From Paracoccus sp. MKU1 (GTDB lineage Bacteria > Pseudomonadota > Alphaproteobacteria > Rhodobacterales > Rhodobacteraceae), in NCBI RefSeq assembly GCF_001447385.1, contig NZ_LLWQ01000221.1:91737-155736 (forward strand): DNA of 64,000 nucleotides, in the 5' to 3' direction. Under the pieces are notes generated by a model. It ran no database searches, was not told the DNA's origin, and worked only from the letters and a program-made list of their open reading frames with translations. Every line of letters starts with the position of its first letter. Within the stretch, counting starts at the first letter, position 1. The position numbers were made by a program, and so were the translations under genes. This document shows positions 32,877 to 43,723 of this stretch, piece after piece.

Positions 32877-33485
32877 ATGGCAAGAACCCAGGGCTCAAGG
32901 GCAGAGATCACCGGACCGCTGATCCGCGACACGGCGCGCAGCCTGTTCGCGCGCCACGGCTATGCCGCGGTCTCGATGCGGCAGATCGCGGCCGAAGTCG
33001 GCGTGCAGGTCGGCACGCTTTATACCTATACCGCCGACAAGCAGGCGCTGCTGGCCGACCTGCTGCGGGTGCACATGGAGGAGCTGCTGGCCGCCTGGTG
33101 CGACGACCCGACGCGCCCGGCGCTGGACCGGCTGGAGGCCTTCCTGCGCTTTCACATCCAGACCAGCCTGGAGCGGCCCGAGGCGGTGTTCCTGTCCTAT
33201 ATGGAGCTGCGCAACCTGACGCCGGAAAACCGCGCCGAGATCGCCGCCCTGCGCCGACGCTACGAGGACGCGCTGGAGGCGATCCTGATCGCCGGCGAGG
33301 CCGAGGGCGCGATGGCGGTGCCCGACACGCGGCTGGCCACCATGGCGTTGATCGCCATGCTGACCGGCGTCACCAACTGGTATCGCGAGGGCGGGCGGCT
33401 GGACCAGGAGCGCGTGGTCGCGGTCTATTGGGACCTGGTGCGCGGCGCGGTGGGTGCGAATCCCCTTTTCAACCGGCGGTCCTGA
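32877..33485 (+). CDS. TetR/AcrR family transcriptional regulator
   Basis: The 202-residue regulator has an N-terminal HTH (about 15-60) of the pattern IRDTARSLFARHGYAAVSMR, then QIAAEVGVQVGTLYTYTADK, and a helical ligand domain. Its target is not visible; the divergent lipoprotein-lldD pair, 101 bases away, is a natural candidate. The ATG at 32877 with AAGGCAG is chosen over an upstream ATG. It ends 16 bases before dnaG. Confidence 0.9.
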   Translation: MARTQGSRAEITGPLIRDTARSLFARHGYAAVSMRQIAAEVGVQVGTLYTYTADKQALLADLLRVHMEELLAAWCDDPTRPALDRLEAFLRFHIQTSLERPEAVFLSYMELRNLTPENRAEIAALRRRYEDALEAILIAGEAEGAMAVPDTRLATMALIAMLTGVTNWYREGGRLDQERVVAVYWDLVRGAVGANPLFNRRS

Positions 33486-33501
33486 TCCGATATAGGACGG
33501 C

Positions 33502-35430
33502 ATGAGCCTGCCGCCCCAGTTCCTTGACGAGATCCGCGCCCGCGTGCCTTTGTCGCGCGTGATCGGCCGCAAGGTGGTCTGGGATCTGCGCCGCTCGAAT
33601 CAGGCCAAGGGCGACTGGTGGGCGCCCTGTCCCTTCCACGGCGAAAAGACCGCCTCCTTCCATGTCGATGACCAGAAGGGCTTCTATTACTGCTTCGGCT
33701 GCCACGCGAAAGGCGACGCGCTGACCTTCCTGCGCGAGGCCGAGGGGATGGGCTTCCTGGAAGCCGTGGAACTGCTGGCATCCGAGGCCGGCTTGCCGAT
33801 GCCCGAGCGCGACCCCCGGCAGGTGCAGCGCGCCGACCGCCGCACCGAACTGGTCGAGGTCATGGAACAGGCGGTGCGCTGGTTCCGCATGCAGCTGGGC
33901 ATGGGCGCGGCCGAGCCGGCGCGCGCCTATCTGGAACGGCGCGGGCTGGATGAGGCCGCCTGCGAACGCTTCGGCATCGGCTTCGCCCCCGACCAGCGCC
34001 AGGGCCTGTTCAACGCCCTGCGCAGCAAGGGCATCGCCGAATCGCTGATCGTCGAGGCAGGTCTTGCCGCCAGGCCCGACGACGGCGGCGCGCCCTTCGA
34101 CCGCTTCCGCGGCCGCATCACCTTCCCGATCCGCGACGGGCGCGGGCGCTGCATCGCCTTCGGCGGCCGGGCGATGGACCCGAACGCGCGGGCGAAGTAT
34201 CTCAACAGCCCCGAGACGCCGCTCTTCGACAAGGGCCGCAATCTCTACAATATCGGCCCGGCGCGGGCGGCGGTGGCCAAGGGCAAGCCGCTGGTCGTGG
34301 CCGAGGGCTATATGGACGTGATCGCCCTGGTGCGCGCCGGGTTCGAGGGCGCGGTGGCGCCGCTCGGCACCGCCATCACCGAGGATCAGCTGCGGCTGAT
34401 GTGGCGCATCTCGCCCGAGCCGGTGATCGCGCTCGATGGCGACGAGGCGGGCTTGCGCGCCGCGATGCGGCTGATCGACCTGGCCTTGCCGATGACCGGG
34501 CCCGGGCAGGCGCTGCGCTTTGCCTTTCTGCCGCAGGGCCAGGACCCGGACGACCTGATCCGCGCCCGCGGGGCCGGGGCGATGGCGGCCGTGCTGGACG
34601 AGGCGCGGCCGCTGGTCGATCTGCTCTGGCGGCGCGAGACCGAGGGGCGCGTCTTCGACAGCCCCGAGCGCCGCGCCGCGCTGGATAAGGCGCTTGGCGA
34701 GGCGGTGGCGAAGATTCCCGACAAGGACACGCGCGACCATTACCATGCCGTGCTGCGCAACCTGAAATGGGAACTGTTCGGCAACCGCCGCCGCGACACC
34801 GCCCCGTCGCGCCCGTCGCGCGAGGGCTGGCAGGGACAGGGGCGCAATGCCCGCTTCCAGCCGGTGGCGCCGTCGGCGCCGACCCGGGCCTCGCGGCTGT
34901 CCTCGCCCGATGCGGGCGAGCACGAGGCCGAGGCGCTGGTCGAGGCCATGGTGCTGGCGATCTGCGCCACCCATCCCGGGCTGATCGCGGCGGTCGAATC
35001 GCGGCTGGAGCGGTTGGAGCCGCGGGACGCGGACCGGGCGGCGCTGATCCACGACCTCTTGTCCGGCACGCAGTCCCAGGCCGGGCAGCGCGCCCTTGAA
35101 AGCATCATGGCCGACCCCCATGTGAGGGCGGCCCCGGCCATCCTGCGCCCGCATGACGGCGATGCCGCCGCGGACATCCTTGCCAACGCCCTGGACCGGA
35201 TCGAGTCCCGTCGTGCCGCGCGCGAGGAAATCGCCCGGGCCGAGGCCGAGATCGAGGGGCTGGCCGACGAGGGCCTGACTTGGCGCGTGGCGCAATCCGC
35301 GCGCGCCCGGCAACAGGCTGACCACCCCTCGCTGGCCGATCTGTCGGACCTGGGCGAGGACAGCGACGCCTATCGGGCCATCCTGGAGGCGGCGCTGAAG
35401 AACGAGATCTGGCGCAAGCCGCGCCGCTGA
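33502..35430 (+). CDS. dnaG: DNA primase
   Basis: The 642-residue primase makes RNA primers for replication. It has the zinc-binding domain CPFHGEKTASFHVDDQ then YYCFGCHAKGD (about 37-70). The RNA-polymerase core has RFRGRITFPIRDGRGR, and the TOPRIM domain has LVVAEGYMDVIAL with catalytic Glu and the DGDEAG metal site. The C-terminal part is helical and would contact DnaB. It is followed by rpoD, the usual arrangement in the macromolecular-synthesis region; rpsU is absent here. Confidence 0.96.
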   Translation: MSLPPQFLDEIRARVPLSRVIGRKVVWDLRRSNQAKGDWWAPCPFHGEKTASFHVDDQKGFYYCFGCHAKGDALTFLREAEGMGFLEAVELLASEAGLPMPERDPRQVQRADRRTELVEVMEQAVRWFRMQLGMGAAEPARAYLERRGLDEAACERFGIGFAPDQRQGLFNALRSKGIAESLIVEAGLAARPDDGGAPFDRFRGRITFPIRDGRGRCIAFGGRAMDPNARAKYLNSPETPLFDKGRNLYNIGPARAAVAKGKPLVVAEGYMDVIALVRAGFEGAVAPLGTAITEDQLRLMWRISPEPVIALDGDEAGLRAAMRLIDLALPMTGPGQALRFAFLPQGQDPDDLIRARGAGAMAAVLDEARPLVDLLWRRETEGRVFDSPERRAALDKALGEAVAKIPDKDTRDHYHAVLRNLKWELFGNRRRDTAPSRPSREGWQGQGRNARFQPVAPSAPTRASRLSSPDAGEHEAEALVEAMVLAICATHPGLIAAVESRLERLEPRDADRAALIHDLLSGTQSQAGQRALESIMADPHVRAAPAILRPHDGDAAADILANALDRIESRRAAREEIARAEAEIEGLADEGLTWRVAQSARARQQADHPSLADLSDLGEDSDAYRAILEAALKNEIWRKPRR

Positions 35431-35439
35431 ACCAGGCGC

Positions 35440-35551
35440 GAATCACCCGCGCCGAATCACCCTGGCCGCTGCCGGGTCGCAGGCTTTGAATCGCCGGCGA
35501 TTCGCGCTAGAACCGGCCGATAGCCGATCCCGATTCGCCGATTCGCGAATC
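35440..35551. promoter_or_regulatory. Cluster of seven GANTC (CcrM-type methylation) sites upstream of rpoD
   Basis: GANTC occurs at 35440, 35454, 35488, 35499, 35532, 35540 and 35547. Two pairs form perfect palindromes: a 16-bp one at 35488-35503 (GAATCGCCGGCGATTC) and a 12-bp one at 35540-35551 (GATTCGCGAATC). In alphaproteobacteria CcrM methylates GANTC once per cell cycle and methylation can alter promoter activity. Chance would give about 0.4 sites in 112 bp. Confidence 0.65.
35486..35513 (+). promoter_or_regulatory. Predicted rpoD promoter overlapping GANTC sites
   Basis: TTGAAT (35486-35491) and TAGAAC (35508-35513) are 16 bp apart, 58 bp before the rpoD start. One GANTC site overlaps the -35 box and a second lies in the spacer. 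Confidence 0.5.
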
Positions 35552-35571
35552 ATCGCCTCAAGGGAGCCAGC

Positions 35572-37554
<1,983 letters not shown>

Positions 37555-37572
37555 CCGCCGGGATCAGGGAAA

Positions 37573-37597
37573 AAGGCCGCGCCCCGGGCGCGGCCTT
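37573..37597. terminator. Bidirectional terminator between rpoD and the flavin reductase gene
   Basis: A perfect 11-bp stem (AAGGCCGCGCC / GGCGCGGCCTT) with a 3-base loop lies between convergent genes. The A-run on the left and TT on the right let it serve both strands. Confidence 0.8.
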
Positions 37598-37608
37598 CTC
37601 ATGTCGGG

Positions 37609-38157
37609 TCAGCTGTGCTTCTCGATCCAGTTCGCGAAGGCATCGACGAAGCCTTGCAGGAACTTCGCGGTCTTTTCGTCGGTGACGCTGCCATCGGCGG
37701 CATAGGCCTCGGCGTGCCACTGGATATAGGCCTCGGGCATGCTCATCATCACCGCGCCGACATGGAGCAGGTCGTTCTTGAGCCGCGCCTGCGCCAGCGC
37801 CGCGCCGATCACCCCGGGCGAGGTGCCGGTGACGGCGGCCGGCTTGCCCTTCCAGGAATTCTGACCATAGGGCCGGGTGCCCCAGTCCAGCGCGTTCTTG
37901 ATCACGCCGGGATAGCTGCGGTTGTATTCCGGCGTGATCGCCAGCACCGCGTCGGAATGCTCGATCCGGTCCTTGAGCCGCAGCACCGACTCGGGCGGTT
38001 CGGCCCACAGATCCTCGTTGTAATGCGGCAGATCGCCGATATGCAGCAGGTGGAATTGCAGCCGGCCCTCGGCCAGTTTCTGCAATGCCTTCATCAGCCT
38101 GTGGTTGAGCGAGTCCTTGCGGAGCGAGCCCACCATGACGGCCACGGTCCTGACCAT
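37609..38157 (-). CDS. NADPH-dependent FMN reductase family protein
   Basis: The 182-residue flavodoxin-like reductase has an FMN-phosphate loop GSLRKDSLNHRL at the N-terminus and the family motif PEYNRSYPGVIKNALDW. Such enzymes reduce FMN or quinones in two-electron steps with NAD(P)H, often in redox-stress defence. A GAGGAG ribosome site lies before the ATG. It is convergent with rpoD and divergent from rmuC. The physiological substrate is unknown. Confidence 0.88.
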   Translation of the reverse strand: MVRTVAVMVGSLRKDSLNHRLMKALQKLAEGRLQFHLLHIGDLPHYNEDLWAEPPESVLRLKDRIEHSDAVLAITPEYNRSYPGVIKNALDWGTRPYGQNSWKGKPAAVTGTSPGVIGAALAQARLKNDLLHVGAVMMSMPEAYIQWHAEAYAADGSVTDEKTAKFLQGFVDAFANWIEKHS

Positions 38158-38305
38158 GCCTGATCTCCTCTTGCGGTTTCCCGGCGCAAGCTAGGGGTGC
38201 AATCGGGGCGAGGAAAGAGGGCGGCGTGCTTGCATTCTGGGGGAAAAAGGTGAACAGTCACCGGCAAGCGGCGCGTGACCGCGGACCGGAAAGGCGCAAG
38301 GGCCG

Positions 38306-39763
38306 ATGGGCGAGGCGGAAAACATGCAGGCATGGCTGGCAGATGCAGGCAATCTGCGACTGCTCTTGATCGTCGCGCTGGCGGCCTTGGCGCTCTGCCT
38401 TGTTGCGCTGTGGCGAACGCGGCGTTCGGCGCAGGCGGCCGCGATGCTGGCGTCGCGACGCGAGGTCGAATTGCAGGCGCGGCTGGAAGCCGAATCGGCA
38501 GCATCGCGCGACGGGCTGCTGGCCGTGAGCCGGCTGGAAACCCGGGCGGAATCGCTGACCCAGCGCCTGCAAGAGCTGGTCGAGGAACGCGACGGGTTGA
38601 CCGATGCGCTGCACCGCGAACGCCAGCAGGTCTCGCGGCTGGAACGCGACCTGGCCGAGACGCGGCTGGCGGCGCAGAAGGACCGCGAGGCGGCCGAGCG
38701 TGACATCGCCACCTTGCGCGAGCTGCGCGAGGAGATGACCGGCCAGTTCCGTCTGCTGGCCAGCGAGACGCTGAAATCCCAGGGCAGCGAGATGCAAAAG
38801 ACGCATGGCGAGCAGCTTTCGGCGCTGCTGACCCCGTTTCGCGAGCAGGTGCACCGCTTCCAGACCGAACTCCAGGCCCGCAACAAGGCCACGGACGAGG
38901 AGCGCGCGAGGCTTAAGGAGCAGATCGAATACCTGCACAAGCGCTCCGAGGACATCTCGCGCGAGGCGGTGGCGCTGACCCGGGCGCTGAAGGGCGACAG
39001 CCAGAAGCGCGGCGCCTGGGGCGAGATGATCCTGGAGCGCATCCTCGAGGATTCCGGGCTGATCGCCGGCACGCATTACGAGACGCAGGCCAGCCATCGC
39101 GACGGCGACGGCAAGCTGTGGCGGCCCGACGTGATCGTGAAGATGCCGCAGAAGAAGCTCTTGGTGATCGACAGCAAGGTCTCGCTGAACGCCTATGAGG
39201 AGGCGGTGAATGCCGAGGACATGCCGACCCGCGACGCGGCGCTGCGCCGGCATGTCGCCTCGGTCCGCGCCCATGTCGCCGGGCTGGCGGCCAAGGGCTA
39301 TCAGGCGATCGACGAGGGCTCGGTTGATTACGTGCTGATGTTCATCCCCGTCGAAGGCGCGTTTTCCGAGGCGCTGCGCGTCGATCCCGACCTGGCGCGG
39401 TTTGCCATGGAGAACCGGGTGGGGCTGGCGACGCCGACCACGCTGATGCTGACGCTGCGCACGGTCGATCACATCTGGACGGTCGAGCGGCGCGAGTCGA
39501 ACGCCATGCAGATCGCCGCCCGCGCCGGCCAGCTTTACGACAAGCTGCACGGTTTCGTCTCGGCCGTCGAGGATGTCGGCACCGCGCTGGAGCGGGCGCA
39601 GAAAAGCCACGCCACCGCCATGGACCGGCTGACGCGCGGCCCGGGCAACGTGATCCGCCAGGCCGAGATGCTGCGCGACCTGGGTGCGCGCACGCAGAAG
39701 CGCATCGCCTTGGACCATGACGGTGCCGCGCTGCTGGAGGCCCCGGGCGAGGCGGCGGAATGA
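38306..39763 (+). CDS. rmuC: DNA recombination protein RmuC
   Basis: The 485-residue protein has an N-terminal membrane span (about 18-36) and a long coiled coil (about 55-225, rich in Arg/Glu heptads). The RmuC domain (about 230-430) carries the PD-(D/E)XK-like nuclease core LWRPDVIVKMPQKKLLVIDSK. RmuC limits recombination at inverted repeats and replication forks. An alternative start at 38324 (Met7) has a GAGGCGG site. It overlaps yjbQ by 4 bases. Confidence 0.92.
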   Translation: MGEAENMQAWLADAGNLRLLLIVALAALALCLVALWRTRRSAQAAAMLASRREVELQARLEAESAASRDGLLAVSRLETRAESLTQRLQELVEERDGLTDALHRERQQVSRLERDLAETRLAAQKDREAAERDIATLRELREEMTGQFRLLASETLKSQGSEMQKTHGEQLSALLTPFREQVHRFQTELQARNKATDEERARLKEQIEYLHKRSEDISREAVALTRALKGDSQKRGAWGEMILERILEDSGLIAGTHYETQASHRDGDGKLWRPDVIVKMPQKKLLVIDSKVSLNAYEEAVNAEDMPTRDAALRRHVASVRAHVAGLAAKGYQAIDEGSVDYVLMFIPVEGAFSEALRVDPDLARFAMENRVGLATPTTLMLTLRTVDHIWTVERRESNAMQIAARAGQLYDKLHGFVSAVEDVGTALERAQKSHATAMDRLTRGPGNVIRQAEMLRDLGARTQKRIALDHDGAALLEAPGEAAE

Positions 39764-40185
39764 GCGCGACCCGCTTTACCATCCAGACCCGCGGCCCGGC
39801 CTGCCACGATTTCACCGCCGAGGTCGCCGCCTGGCTGCGCGGCATCGGCGCGGTGGACGGGGTGGTGACGCTGTTCCTGCGCCATACCTCCTGCTCGCTG
39901 CTGGTACAGGAAAACGCCGACCCGGACGTGCAGCGCGATCTGCTGGCCTGGCTGGACCGCATCGCGCCGCCGGCCGATCATCCGTCGATGCACTACCTGA
40001 CGCATCGCGCCGAGGGGCCGGACGACATGCCCGCGCATCTCAAGGCGGCGATCCTGCCCGTCAGCCTGCATATTCCCGTCGCGGGCGGCCGGATGGAACT
40101 GGGCACCTGGCAGGGCATCTATCTGGTCGAGCACCGCGCCCGCCCGCATCGGCGCGAGGTGGCGGCGCATTTCCAGGCAGCGTGA
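39760..40185 (+). CDS. yjbQ: YjbQ family protein (secondary thiamine-phosphate synthase-like, UPF0047)
   Basis: The 141-residue single-domain protein has the family core VVTLFLRHTSCSLLVQENADPDV (cysteine and histidines near the putative site) and HLKAAILPVSLHIPV, then GRMELGTWQGIYLVEHRARPH. Some members show weak thiamine-phosphate synthase activity; the true role is unsettled. It is coupled to rmuC by an ATGA overlap. A 93-base gap follows to the transporter operon. Confidence 0.9.
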   Translation: MSATRFTIQTRGPACHDFTAEVAAWLRGIGAVDGVVTLFLRHTSCSLLVQENADPDVQRDLLAWLDRIAPPADHPSMHYLTHRAEGPDDMPAHLKAAILPVSLHIPVAGGRMELGTWQGIYLVEHRARPHRREVAAHFQAA

Positions 40186-40278
40186 AACGGCGCCGCCGCA
40201 CCGCAGGAAAACCCTTTTCCTCGCGGCGCGGATATGGAAACCTGCCACACCGAGCGACAGGGATTCACAGGGCGGGGC

Positions 40279-41148
40279 ATGGCGTCAGGAAACCGATCTC
40301 AGGCGGCTCAGGGCCTGACCCTGATCGCGCCCCCTTTGGGCTATGCCGTGCTGGTGCTGGCAGCGCCGCTGCTGACCATCCTGGCCTATTCCTTCTTCAA
40401 GGACGGCTATCTGACGGTGATCCGCGAATTCACGCTGGAGAATTACCGCACCGTCTGGGCCGATCCGATCTTTCACCGCATCATGCTGCGCTCGCTGGTG
40501 GTGGCGGGGCTGGTGACGCTGGCGACGGTGGTGCTGGCCTTTCCGGTGGCCTATTTCCTGTCCTTCGCGGTCGCGCCGCAGAAGAAGGCAATGTGGCTGT
40601 TCCTGATCACCATCCCGTTCTGGACCAGCTACCTGATCCGGGTTTTCCTGTGGAAGGTGATCCTGGGCTATAACGGCGTCATCAATTCGGGCCTCAAGAC
40701 GCTGGGCATCATCGAGCAGCCGCTGACCTTCATCCTCTACAACGTCAATTCGATGGTCATCACGCTTGCCCATGCCTATGCGCCCTTCGCCATCCTGCCG
40801 ATCTTCATCGCGCTGGAAAAGATCGACCGTTCGCTGCTGGAGGCCGGGCGCGATCTGGGCGAAAGCCGGGCCATGACCTTCTGGCGCGTCACCCTGCCCT
40901 TGGCCATGCCGGGGGTGGTGGCGGCGGCGCTGATCGTGTTCATCCCGACCATTGGCGACTATGTCACGCCGGCGCTGATCGGCGGCGGCAAGATCCCGAT
41001 GATCGCCAACATGATCCAGGCGCAGATGCTCGACCTCGACAACCGGCCGATGGGCTCGGCACTGGCGGTGACGGCGATGCTGATCGTCGCGGTGATCAGC
41101 GTGGCCTTCATCGTCCTGAACCGGCGCTTCCTGAAGGTGCGGCAATGA
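40279..41148 (+). CDS. potB: ABC transporter permease, spermidine/putrescine type (PotB/PotH-like)
   Basis: The 289-residue permease has six spans, the EAA loop EAGRDLGESRAMTFWRVTLP and the family segments IPFWTSYLIRVFLWKVIL and IPTIGDYVTPALIGGG, typical of polyamine importers. The ATG at 40279 has GGGCGGGG directly upstream; an ATG 15 codons earlier lacks a site. It is first of three coupled genes (potB-potC-potA), and no binding-protein gene lies beside them in this window. Confidence 0.88.
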   Translation: MASGNRSQAAQGLTLIAPPLGYAVLVLAAPLLTILAYSFFKDGYLTVIREFTLENYRTVWADPIFHRIMLRSLVVAGLVTLATVVLAFPVAYFLSFAVAPQKKAMWLFLITIPFWTSYLIRVFLWKVILGYNGVINSGLKTLGIIEQPLTFILYNVNSMVITLAHAYAPFAILPIFIALEKIDRSLLEAGRDLGESRAMTFWRVTLPLAMPGVVAAALIVFIPTIGDYVTPALIGGGKIPMIANMIQAQMLDLDNRPMGSALAVTAMLIVAVISVAFIVLNRRFLKVRQ

Positions 41149-41951
41149 AGGGCCGGGGCCTGCGCGCCTATGCGCTGATCTATCTGCTGTTTCTCTATGC
41201 GCCGATCCTGCTTCTGCCGGTCTTTGCCTTCAACTCGGGCACGATCATCGCATTTCCGCTGAAGGGCTTCACGACCGAATGGTTCAGCCAGATGTGGGGC
41301 AATGCCTCGCTGCGCCGGGCGCTGACCAATTCGCTGACCATCGCCGTCAGCGCCTCGATCCTGGCCACCTGCCTCGGCATCTTCGCCGCCCGCGCCTCGA
41401 CCCGCTTCGCCTTTCCGGGCAAGGGGCCGATCATGGGGCTCATCATGCTGCCGCTGGTGCTGCCCGAGATCATCGTCTCGATCTCGCTTCTGGTCGTGCT
41501 CTTGTCGCTGGGCGTGCAGCTGAGCATCCTGACGGTGATCCTGGGCCATACGCTGATCTGCATGCCCTATGCGACGGTGATCCTCTCCACCGCGTTCAAC
41601 TCGCTCGACCGTTCGCTGGAGGAGGCGGCCTATGACCTGGGGGAAACCAGATGGAGCGCCTTCCGGCTGGTGATCCTGCCGCTGGTCATGCCGGGCATCA
41701 TCTCGTCGCTGCTGATGAGCTTCACCATCAGCCTGGACGAGTTCATCATCGCCTTCTTCCTGGCCGGGAACGAGCCGACGCTGCCCACCTATATCTTCAG
41801 CCAGCTGCGCTTTCCCAAGCAGATCCCGATGATCATGGCGCTGGGGACGGTGCTGGTGCTCATGTCGATCCTGCTTCTGACCGTCGCCGAATATTTCCGC
41901 CGTCGCGGCATCGCCAAGACCGGAACCAAGGATACCGGAGGTTTCCTGTGA
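41145..41951 (+). CDS. potC: ABC transporter permease, spermidine/putrescine type (PotC/PotI-like)
   Basis: The second permease has 268 residues and six spans, starting YALIYLLFLYAPILLLPVFAFN. The EAA loop is EEAAYDLGETRWSAFRLVILP, followed by FTISLDEFIIAFFLAGNEPTLP, a PotC signature. It overlaps potB by 4 bases and the ATPase gene by 4 bases (GTGA). Confidence 0.9.
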   Translation: MKGRGLRAYALIYLLFLYAPILLLPVFAFNSGTIIAFPLKGFTTEWFSQMWGNASLRRALTNSLTIAVSASILATCLGIFAARASTRFAFPGKGPIMGLIMLPLVLPEIIVSISLLVVLLSLGVQLSILTVILGHTLICMPYATVILSTAFNSLDRSLEEAAYDLGETRWSAFRLVILPLVMPGIISSLLMSFTISLDEFIIAFFLAGNEPTLPTYIFSQLRFPKQIPMIMALGTVLVLMSILLLTVAEYFRRRGIAKTGTKDTGGFL

Positions 41952-43102
41952 CCACCCCGAAAAGCACCGCCGCCCATCGCGCCGCCATGGCCGGGGCGAA
42001 GCCGATGATCGAGATCCGGGAGGTGCAGAAGCATTACGGCGACTATCACGCCCTGCGCGGCATCGACCTGACCATCCGCGCCGGCGAGTTCTTTTCGCTG
42101 CTGGGGCCTTCGGGCTGCGGCAAGACCACGCTCTTGCGCACCATCGCGGGTTTTGAGGACATCTCCTCCGGCGTGGTGCTGATCGACGGGCAGGACATGC
42201 AGGACGTGCCGGCAAACCGGCGTCCCACCAACATGGTGTTCCAGTCCTATGCCATCTTCCCGCATCTGACCGTGGCCGAGAATGTCGGCTTCGGGCTGCG
42301 CCGCGACCCGCGAAGCAAGGCCGAGAAGGCGGCGGCGGTCGAACAGGCGCTGGAGATGGTCGGGCTCAAGGGCTATGGCAGCCGCGCCAGCCATGCGCTC
42401 TCGGGCGGGCAGCGGCAGCGGGTGGCGCTGGCCCGGGCGCTGATCCTGAAGCCCAAGGTGCTGCTGCTCGACGAGCCGCTTTCGGCGCTGGACCGCAAGA
42501 TGCGCGAGCAGATGCAGGTGGAACTCATCAAGCTGCAACGCCAGGTCGGCATCACCTTCGTTCTGGTCACCCATGACCAGGAGGAGGCGCTGGTCATGTC
42601 CGACCGCATCGCGGTGATGTTCGAGGGCCAGATCGCCCAGCTCGACGGGCCAGAGGCGCTGTATGCCCGCCCGACCAGCCGCCGGGTGGCGAATTTCATC
42701 GGCGTGATGAACTTCCTGCCCGCCCGCGTGCTGGGCGAGACGGGCGACGCCGTGCAGATCGAGGCGCCGGGGCTGGGCCGCGTCGACATTCCCATGGCCA
42801 ATGTCAGCCGCGCCGATCCGGGCGACGACGGCCCCTCGATCGGCTTCCGGCCCGAGGCGGTGTCGCTGGTGGCGCCCGGCGCGCAGGGCGCGAACCGGGT
42901 GGCCGAGGGCGTGATCGACGAGGTCGTCTATTACGGCGACATGACCTATTACGACGTGCGGCTGGATGGCTCGGGCTCGTTCGACGGCCAGGCCCGGCCG
43001 GTCCGCATCGCCATGCGCAATGTCTTCGGCCGCGAGGTGCAGGATGTCGGCACCCGCGCGAATGTGAGTTGGTCTCCGGGTTCGCTGGTGCTTTTCCGCT
43101 GA
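41948..43102 (+). CDS. potA: ABC transporter ATPase, spermidine/putrescine type (PotA-like)
   Basis: The 384-residue ATPase has Walker A GPSGCGKT (53-60), ALSGGQRQRV, LLLDEPLSALDRKMR, VTHDQEEALVMSDR and a C-terminal TOBE domain (about 295-380), which matches PotA. The GTG at 41948 overlaps the potC stop; a later ATG exists at residue 20 (MIEIREV) but the coupling favours GTG. Substrate is inferred from family only; a polyamine or related cation is likely. Confidence 0.9.
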   Translation: MTTPKSTAAHRAAMAGAKPMIEIREVQKHYGDYHALRGIDLTIRAGEFFSLLGPSGCGKTTLLRTIAGFEDISSGVVLIDGQDMQDVPANRRPTNMVFQSYAIFPHLTVAENVGFGLRRDPRSKAEKAAAVEQALEMVGLKGYGSRASHALSGGQRQRVALARALILKPKVLLLDEPLSALDRKMREQMQVELIKLQRQVGITFVLVTHDQEEALVMSDRIAVMFEGQIAQLDGPEALYARPTSRRVANFIGVMNFLPARVLGETGDAVQIEAPGLGRVDIPMANVSRADPGDDGPSIGFRPEAVSLVAPGAQGANRVAEGVIDEVVYYGDMTYYDVRLDGSGSFDGQARPVRIAMRNVFGREVQDVGTRANVSWSPGSLVLFR

Positions 43103-43199
43103 TCCGGCGAGAAAGCGGCCGCGGCATTCCGCCGACCCGGTTTGCGACCCCGGCTGGGGCGTGCCACAGTCCCGGCACACGCAACAGACGGAGATCGAG

Positions 43200-43640
43200 A
43201 TGATCGCACGTTTCGCAATTCTGCCCGCCCTGGCCCTTGGCCTGACCGCTGGCGTCGCCCTGGCGCAAGAGACGGCCCCGGCCGATCCCGCCGCCCCGCC
43301 GGCGACGGCCGAGGCGCCCGCCGCCGTGCCGGCGCAGGACAACGGCGCCGCCTATGAAAGCGCGCGCAACCAGCTGGGCGTCCTGGCCTATTGCCAGGAA
43401 CAGGGGCATATCGACGGCAAGGCGGTCGAAATCCAGACCAAGCTGCTGGCGATGATCCCGGCCGGGGACGCCGCCAAGGGCGATGCCGCCGAGGCCAAGG
43501 GCAAGGAAGGCACCGTCTCGGCCATGGGCGTCGAGCGCACGCTGGCCGATGCCGCGACCGAGCAGAACACCACCGAGGAGGCGCTCTGCAAGCAGATGGA
43601 AGGCTTGCTGCAACAGCTCGCCTCGCAGGTTCCGGCCTGA
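43200..43640 (+). CDS. Small exported protein with conserved Cys pair, unknown function
   Basis: The 146 residues start with a signal peptide (about 1-22, ending ALA before QET). An Ala/Pro-rich linker (about 25-47) leads to a folded part with Cys residues in LAYCQEQGHIDG and EALCKQMEGL, which may form a disulfide. The core YESARNQLGVLAYCQEQGHI and the KGDAAEAKGKEGTVSAMG turn recur in Rhodobacterales periplasmic proteins of unknown role. Shares no operon with its neighbours and ends at a strong terminator. Confidence 0.75.
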   Translation: MIARFAILPALALGLTAGVALAQETAPADPAAPPATAEAPAAVPAQDNGAAYESARNQLGVLAYCQEQGHIDGKAVEIQTKLLAMIPAGDAAKGDAAEAKGKEGTVSAMGVERTLADAATEQNTTEEALCKQMEGLLQQLASQVPA

Positions 43641-43691
43641 CGCCTCGCTGATCGTTCTTGGCGTGGGGCCAGTCGCTCGGCCCTTCGCCTC

Positions 43692-43721
43692 TGGCCGGCC
43701 CCTTCGGGGGTCGGCCATTTT
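43692..43721 (+). terminator. Terminator between convergent genes
   Basis: An 11-bp stem (TGGCCGGCCCC / GGGGTCGGCCA, one G-U) with a stable TTCG tetraloop is followed by TTTTCG. It serves the exported-protein gene and lies just before the stop of the convergent MmcQ-like gene. Confidence 0.8.
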
Positions 43722-43723
43722 CG

